A stretch of 9,759 bases of DNA, taken from assembly GCA_030424705.1 (NCBI GenBank), contig JAUHWJ010000031.1, positions 1 to 9,759 of the forward strand. Reading direction: 5' to 3'. The notes under the pieces are model-generated. The model was given only the letters and a program-made list of their open reading frames with translations. It made no database searches and was not told the DNA's origin. Below are positions 7,095 to 9,759 of the stretch, piece after piece (positions within the stretch are counted from its first letter, which is position 1; the number at the start of each line of letters is the position of its first letter). This DNA is from Alphaproteobacteria bacterium (GTDB lineage: Bacteria; Pseudomonadota; Alphaproteobacteria; Rhodobacterales; Rhodobacteraceae). The translations under genes were made by a program, and so were the position numbers.

Positions 7095-7421
7095 ATGACA
7101 GGACCGTCCAGCGACGCCGATACGGCGGAGCGGCTGCTGGCGCATGCGCGTCAACTCTATCAGAATCTGGCAGGGGAGCTCTCCAAGGCGCTGCGGACCA
7201 TCGCCTCCGACGAGGAGGTCGAAGCGGCGAAGGGGCGGGCGGAGACCATCCGCTCGCACCGCAAGGCGCTCCAGACCGTCCTCGAGATCGAGCTTCAGTT
7301 CATCAAGGACTCGCAGAAGGCGGAGACGAGCCATGTCATCGACCTCGAAGCCGCCCGCGCCGAAGTCTATCGGCGCCTCGATCGCCTGGCGGCCTCGGGA
7401 GGAGATCGAGGCGTTGCTTGA
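7095..7421 (+). CDS. GTA small terminase-like protein (g1 / TerS-type)
   Basis: The product is 108 residues, predicted to be almost wholly helical and highly charged. The core runs from about residue 10 to 100 and includes LLAHARQLYQNLAGELSKAL, SHRKALQTVLEIELQFIKDS and a C-terminal helix VIDLEAARAEVYRRLDRLAA. I see no separate helix-turn-helix domain. Position and size match g1 of the Rhodobacter capsulatus GTA, which has been characterised as its small terminase subunit (the subunit that recruits DNA for packaging). The call rests mainly on context, because such proteins diverge quickly: it lies directly before the large terminase and portal genes. GGAAAG 6 nt upstream supports the ATG at 7095. 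The end overlaps the terL start. Codon use looks like the host genes. It could instead be an uncharacterised helical protein of the same cluster. Confidence 0.75.
   Translation: MTGPSSDADTAERLLAHARQLYQNLAGELSKALRTIASDEEVEAAKGRAETIRSHRKALQTVLEIELQFIKDSQKAETSHVIDLEAARAEVYRRLDRLAASGGDRGVA
7397..7404 (+). promoter_or_regulatory. Strong ribosome binding site inside the end of g1 (decides the terL start)
   Basis: GGGAGGAG is nearly perfectly complementary to the 3' end of 16S rRNA and lies 9 nt before an in-frame TTG at 7414. It is the best Shine-Dalgarno near the terL start and favours TTG 7414 over the ATG at 7333, which has the weaker GGAG at 7322-7325. Confidence 0.6.
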
Positions 7422-8673
7422 GGGGCTCTCGGAGAATGCGCAGGCGGCGCTGCCCTATCTCTTCGATCTCTGGGGCATGCCGCGGCACCAGCTGCCTCCG
7501 GAAGGGGCCTGGCACACCTGGCTCATTCTTGTCGGGCGCGGCGCGGGGAAGACGCGGGCCGGGGCGGAGTGGATCCGCTCCCGCGTAGAAGGCGCGACGC
7601 CGGAGGCGCCGGGGCTTTGCTCCCGCGTCGCGCTTGTGGGCGCGACGCTCGACGAGGCGCGGGACGTCATGGTTCACGGGGAGAGCGGGATCGTCGCCTG
7701 CTCGCCGCCCGACCGGCGCCCGGTCTGGCACGAGGGCAAGCGCACGCTGACCTGGCGGAACGGCGCGCAGGCGACATGCTTTTCCGCGGCGAGCCCGGAG
7801 AAGCTGCGCGGCCCGCAATTCGACTGCGCCTGGGTCGACGAGCTCGGGAAGTGGAAGAATCCGGAGCGGGCCTGGGACATGCTCCAGTTCGCCCTCCGGC
7901 TCGGCCGGAATCCGCAGCAGGTGGTGACGACGACGCCGCGCGCGAACCCGGTGCTCGAGCGGCTGCTTGAGGATGAGGGGACGGTCACCGTATCGGCGCC
8001 GACCTGGGAGAACCGCGCCAATCTGGCGGACGGGTTCATCGACAAGGTGGTGAAGCGCTATGGCGGCACCTCGCAGGGGCGTGAGGAACTGGACGGCGAG
8101 ATGGTTCTCGACCGCCCCGGCGCGCTCTGGTCGAGGGGCCTGATCGAAGCCAACCGCGTGAGCGCGGCGCCGGAGCTCGAGCGCGTCGTCGTCGCTGTCG
8201 ATCCGCCCGCGAGCGTGGGGGAGAACGCGGACGAATGCGGGATCATCGTCGCCGGCAAGGCGCGGGGCGCGGACGTCGCCTATATCCTCGCCGACCGGTC
8301 GAGCCACGGCGAGACGCCGCAGCAATGGGCGGCGCGGGCGATCGCTGCGTTCGAGGAATTTTCGGCCGACCGCATGGTCTTCGAGATCAACCAGGGTGGA
8401 GCCATGGTCGAGGGCATCGTCCGCACCCAGTCGCCGCATGTCTCGTTCCAGGCGGTTCATGCGCGCCGCGGGAAGGCGCTGCGGGCCGAGCCGGTCTCCG
8501 CTCTCTACGAGCAGGGGCGCGTCCGCCATGTCGGCCTGATGCGCGCCCTCGAGGATCAGATGCGGGCCTTCGGCGCGACGCCAAGGAGCCCCGACCGGGT
8601 GGATGCGCTTGTCTGGGCGGTCTGGAGCCTGCTGATCGAGGAGCGCGGCCAGCCGCGCGCCCGTCGAATCTGA
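7414..8673 (+). CDS. GTA/phage large terminase subunit (packaging ATPase-nuclease, g2-type)
   Basis: TerL is the motor that pumps DNA into the procapsid and cuts it. With the TTG start the product has 419 residues. The ATPase domain shows Walker A GRGAGKT (41-47), Walker B CAWVDE (138-143) and the coupling motif TTTP (172-175). The C-terminal RNase H-like nuclease shows its acidic residues in VVAVDPPAS (Asp263), MVFEINQGGAMVEG (Glu324) and SPDRVDALVWA (Asp394, Asp397). The ALPYLFDLWG...GAWHTWLILVGRGAGKTRAGAEW region is typical of Rhodobacter-type GTA terminases. All catalytic motifs look intact. The start is uncertain: an ATG at 7333 would add 27 residues and an 89-nt overlap with g1, and these extra residues are Ser/Pro/Lys-rich and look like a shadow of g1 coding. 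TTG 7414 has the stronger ribosome binding site and overlaps g1 by only 8 nt. The portal gene follows after 22 nt. Confidence 0.93.
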   Translation: MLEGLSENAQAALPYLFDLWGMPRHQLPPEGAWHTWLILVGRGAGKTRAGAEWIRSRVEGATPEAPGLCSRVALVGATLDEARDVMVHGESGIVACSPPDRRPVWHEGKRTLTWRNGAQATCFSAASPEKLRGPQFDCAWVDELGKWKNPERAWDMLQFALRLGRNPQQVVTTTPRANPVLERLLEDEGTVTVSAPTWENRANLADGFIDKVVKRYGGTSQGREELDGEMVLDRPGALWSRGLIEANRVSAAPELERVVVAVDPPASVGENADECGIIVAGKARGADVAYILADRSSHGETPQQWAARAIAAFEEFSADRMVFEINQGGAMVEGIVRTQSPHVSFQAVHARRGKALRAEPVSALYEQGRVRHVGLMRALEDQMRAFGATPRSPDRVDALVWAVWSLLIEERGQPRARRI

Positions 8674-8695
8674 ACGACGCTGACCGGAGAGAGCC

Positions 8696-9759
8696 ATGAT
8701 TTTCAGACGTTTGCTATCCGGCGCGGCTGCGCCGGACGAGAAAAAGGCGTCGGCCGTCGGCGGCATGATCGCCTTTCATGGCGCCGCCCGCGCCGCATGG
8801 GGACCCCGCGACACGGTTTCGCTCACGAAGGCGGGCTATCAGCAGAATGCGGTCGCGTTCCGCGCCGTCCGGATGGTTGCGGAGGCGGCTGCGGCGGTTC
8901 CGCTGCGGCTCACCGTTCTCGGCGCGGCGATGAGCGAGCATCCGCTGAGCGCGCTCCTGCGCTCCCCAAATGCAGGGCAGGACGGGGACGGATTGCTCGA
9001 AGCGCTCTATGGGCACCTGATGCTGAGCGGGGACGCCTATCTCGAAGCCTCCGCGCTCGACGACCGCAACGCGCCGGGCGAGCTGCATTCGCTCCGGCCG
9101 GACCAGATGCGGATCGTGCCGGGCCCGGATGGCTGGCCGGAGGCCTACGAGTATCGGGTTGGCGGGCGGGCGCACCGGTTCGACATGACGACGGAGGCGC
9201 AGCCGATCCTCCACCTGCGCGGCTTTCATCCGCTGGACGATCACCACGGCATGGCCCCGCTGGAGGCGGCGGCCGCGGCGATCGACATCCACAATTCCGC
9301 CGGCAAGTGGTCGAAGGGCCTTCTTGACAACGCCGCGCGGCCCTCGGGCGCGCTCGTCTACAAGGGCGCGGACGGCTCCACGCTTTCGGACGATCAGTTC
9401 CGCCGGATCACAGAGGAGCTCGAAAGCGGGCACCAGGGGGCCGGCAACGCCGGGCGGCCCATGCTGCTCGAAGGCGGGTTGGACTGGAAGCCGATGGGCT
9501 TTTCACCTTCCGACATGGAGTTCCTCAGAACGAAAGAGGCGGCGGCGCGGGAGATCGCGCTCGCCTTCGGCGTTCCTCCGCAGCTCGTCGGCCTGCCGGG
9601 CGACAACGCCTATTCGAATTTCCAGGAAGCGAACCGCGCCTTCTATCGCCAAACGATCCTGCCGCTCGTCAGGCGCGTCTCCGCCGCTCTTTCCGGCTGG
9701 CTCGGCTGGCGGTGGGGCGCGGGGCTCCTTCTCACGCCCGACCTGGAGGCGATTCCTGC
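8696..9759 (+). CDS. HK97-family portal protein, N-terminal part (GTA g3-type; runs off the right edge)
   Basis: The portal forms the ring at one capsid vertex through which TerL pumps DNA and to which the tail attaches. The frame stays open from the ATG at 8696 to the window end, giving 354 residues; the family is usually near 390-400, so a short C-terminal part is missing. It begins MIFRRLLSGAAAPDEKKASA. Recognisable blocks are AVAFRAVRMVAEAAAAVPL (52-70), HPLSALLRSPNAGQDG (82-97), LYGHLMLSGDAYLEA (104-118) and LHSLRPDQMRIVPG (130-143). The most diagnostic block is AFGVPPQLVGLPGD followed by NAYSNFQEANRAFYRQTILP (290-323), a hallmark of the Phage_portal family in GTAs. GGAGAGAG (8686-8693) just before the ATG is a good ribosome binding site, and terL ends 22 nt upstream. 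A protease and major capsid gene would be expected next. Confidence 0.93.
   Translation, partial: MIFRRLLSGAAAPDEKKASAVGGMIAFHGAARAAWGPRDTVSLTKAGYQQNAVAFRAVRMVAEAAAAVPLRLTVLGAAMSEHPLSALLRSPNAGQDGDGLLEALYGHLMLSGDAYLEASALDDRNAPGELHSLRPDQMRIVPGPDGWPEAYEYRVGGRAHRFDMTTEAQPILHLRGFHPLDDHHGMAPLEAAAAAIDIHNSAGKWSKGLLDNAARPSGALVYKGADGSTLSDDQFRRITEELESGHQGAGNAGRPMLLEGGLDWKPMGFSPSDMEFLRTKEAAAREIALAFGVPPQLVGLPGDNAYSNFQEANRAFYRQTILPLVRRVSAALSGWLGWRWGAGLLLTPDLEAIP

Larger units (their letters stand above)
7095..9759 (+). mobile_element. Start of a gene transfer agent (GTA) structural cluster, Rhodobacter type
   Basis: Three consecutive genes encode a short TerS-like protein, large terminase and HK97-type portal, the g1-g2-g3 order of the Rhodobacter capsulatus GTA. 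They are tightly packed on one strand, share host-like GC content, and sit beside core genes with no integrase, attachment site, repressor or lysis gene visible. Known GTAs package random host DNA and are controlled by the CckA-ChpT-CtrA pathway and GafA. Whether this copy is complete depends on sequence to the right; a decayed or intact prophage is the main alternative. Confidence 0.8.

Noticed and set aside
7336..8766. Minus-strand open frame of 476 codons under terL
   Set aside because: It is a shadow of the terminase gene with typical reversed high-GC composition and no domain signature. TerL motifs on the plus strand are intact.

Overview
The window is GC-rich, gene-dense bacterial chromosome. 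Protein signatures and gene order point to an alphaproteobacterium, most likely of the Rhodobacterales (Rhodobacter/Roseobacter type). The strongest clue is that the first genes of a Rhodobacter-type gene transfer agent (GTA) lie directly after fabF and mltG. I cannot name the genus.

Left part, minus strand (1-2375): serS (seryl-tRNA synthetase), surE (5'-nucleotidase) and the start of pcm (protein-L-isoaspartate O-methyltransferase, which runs off the left edge). surE and pcm overlap by ATGA, and serS lies 79 nt upstream of surE, so this looks like one transcription unit for translation plus protein and nucleotide maintenance.

Middle, plus strand (2496-6963), divergent from serS: fabD, fabG, acpP, fabF and mltG. 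The first four supply malonyl-ACP, the ketoreductase, the acyl carrier and the condensing enzyme of type II fatty acid synthesis. fabD and fabG overlap by ATGA. acpP is a separate unit with a 176-nt upstream region and a strong intrinsic terminator behind it. fabF follows that terminator, and mltG (endolytic murein transglycosylase) follows fabF after 9 nt.

Right part, plus strand (6964-9759): a 131-nt regulatory gap, then three phage-type packaging genes. These are a short TerS-like protein (GTA g1), the large terminase (g2) and an HK97-type portal protein (g3, cut by the right edge). No integrase, repressor, attachment site or replication gene is seen, and base composition matches the neighbours. 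That favours a resident, domesticated GTA over a recent prophage, although capsid and tail genes lie outside the window.

The most interesting non-coding stretch is the leader before g1. It holds a promoter-like TTGACT-17-TAGCTA and, 28 nt further on, a well-formed intrinsic terminator ending only 20 nt before the g1 start. An 8-bp arm (7021-7028) is perfectly complementary to part of the terminator stem, and a 10-bp palindrome covers the g1 ribosome binding site. This could be an attenuator controlling the GTA, or just the terminator of the fabF-mltG unit. No gap between genes exceeds 180 nt. I saw no tRNA, rRNA, CRISPR array or insertion sequence.
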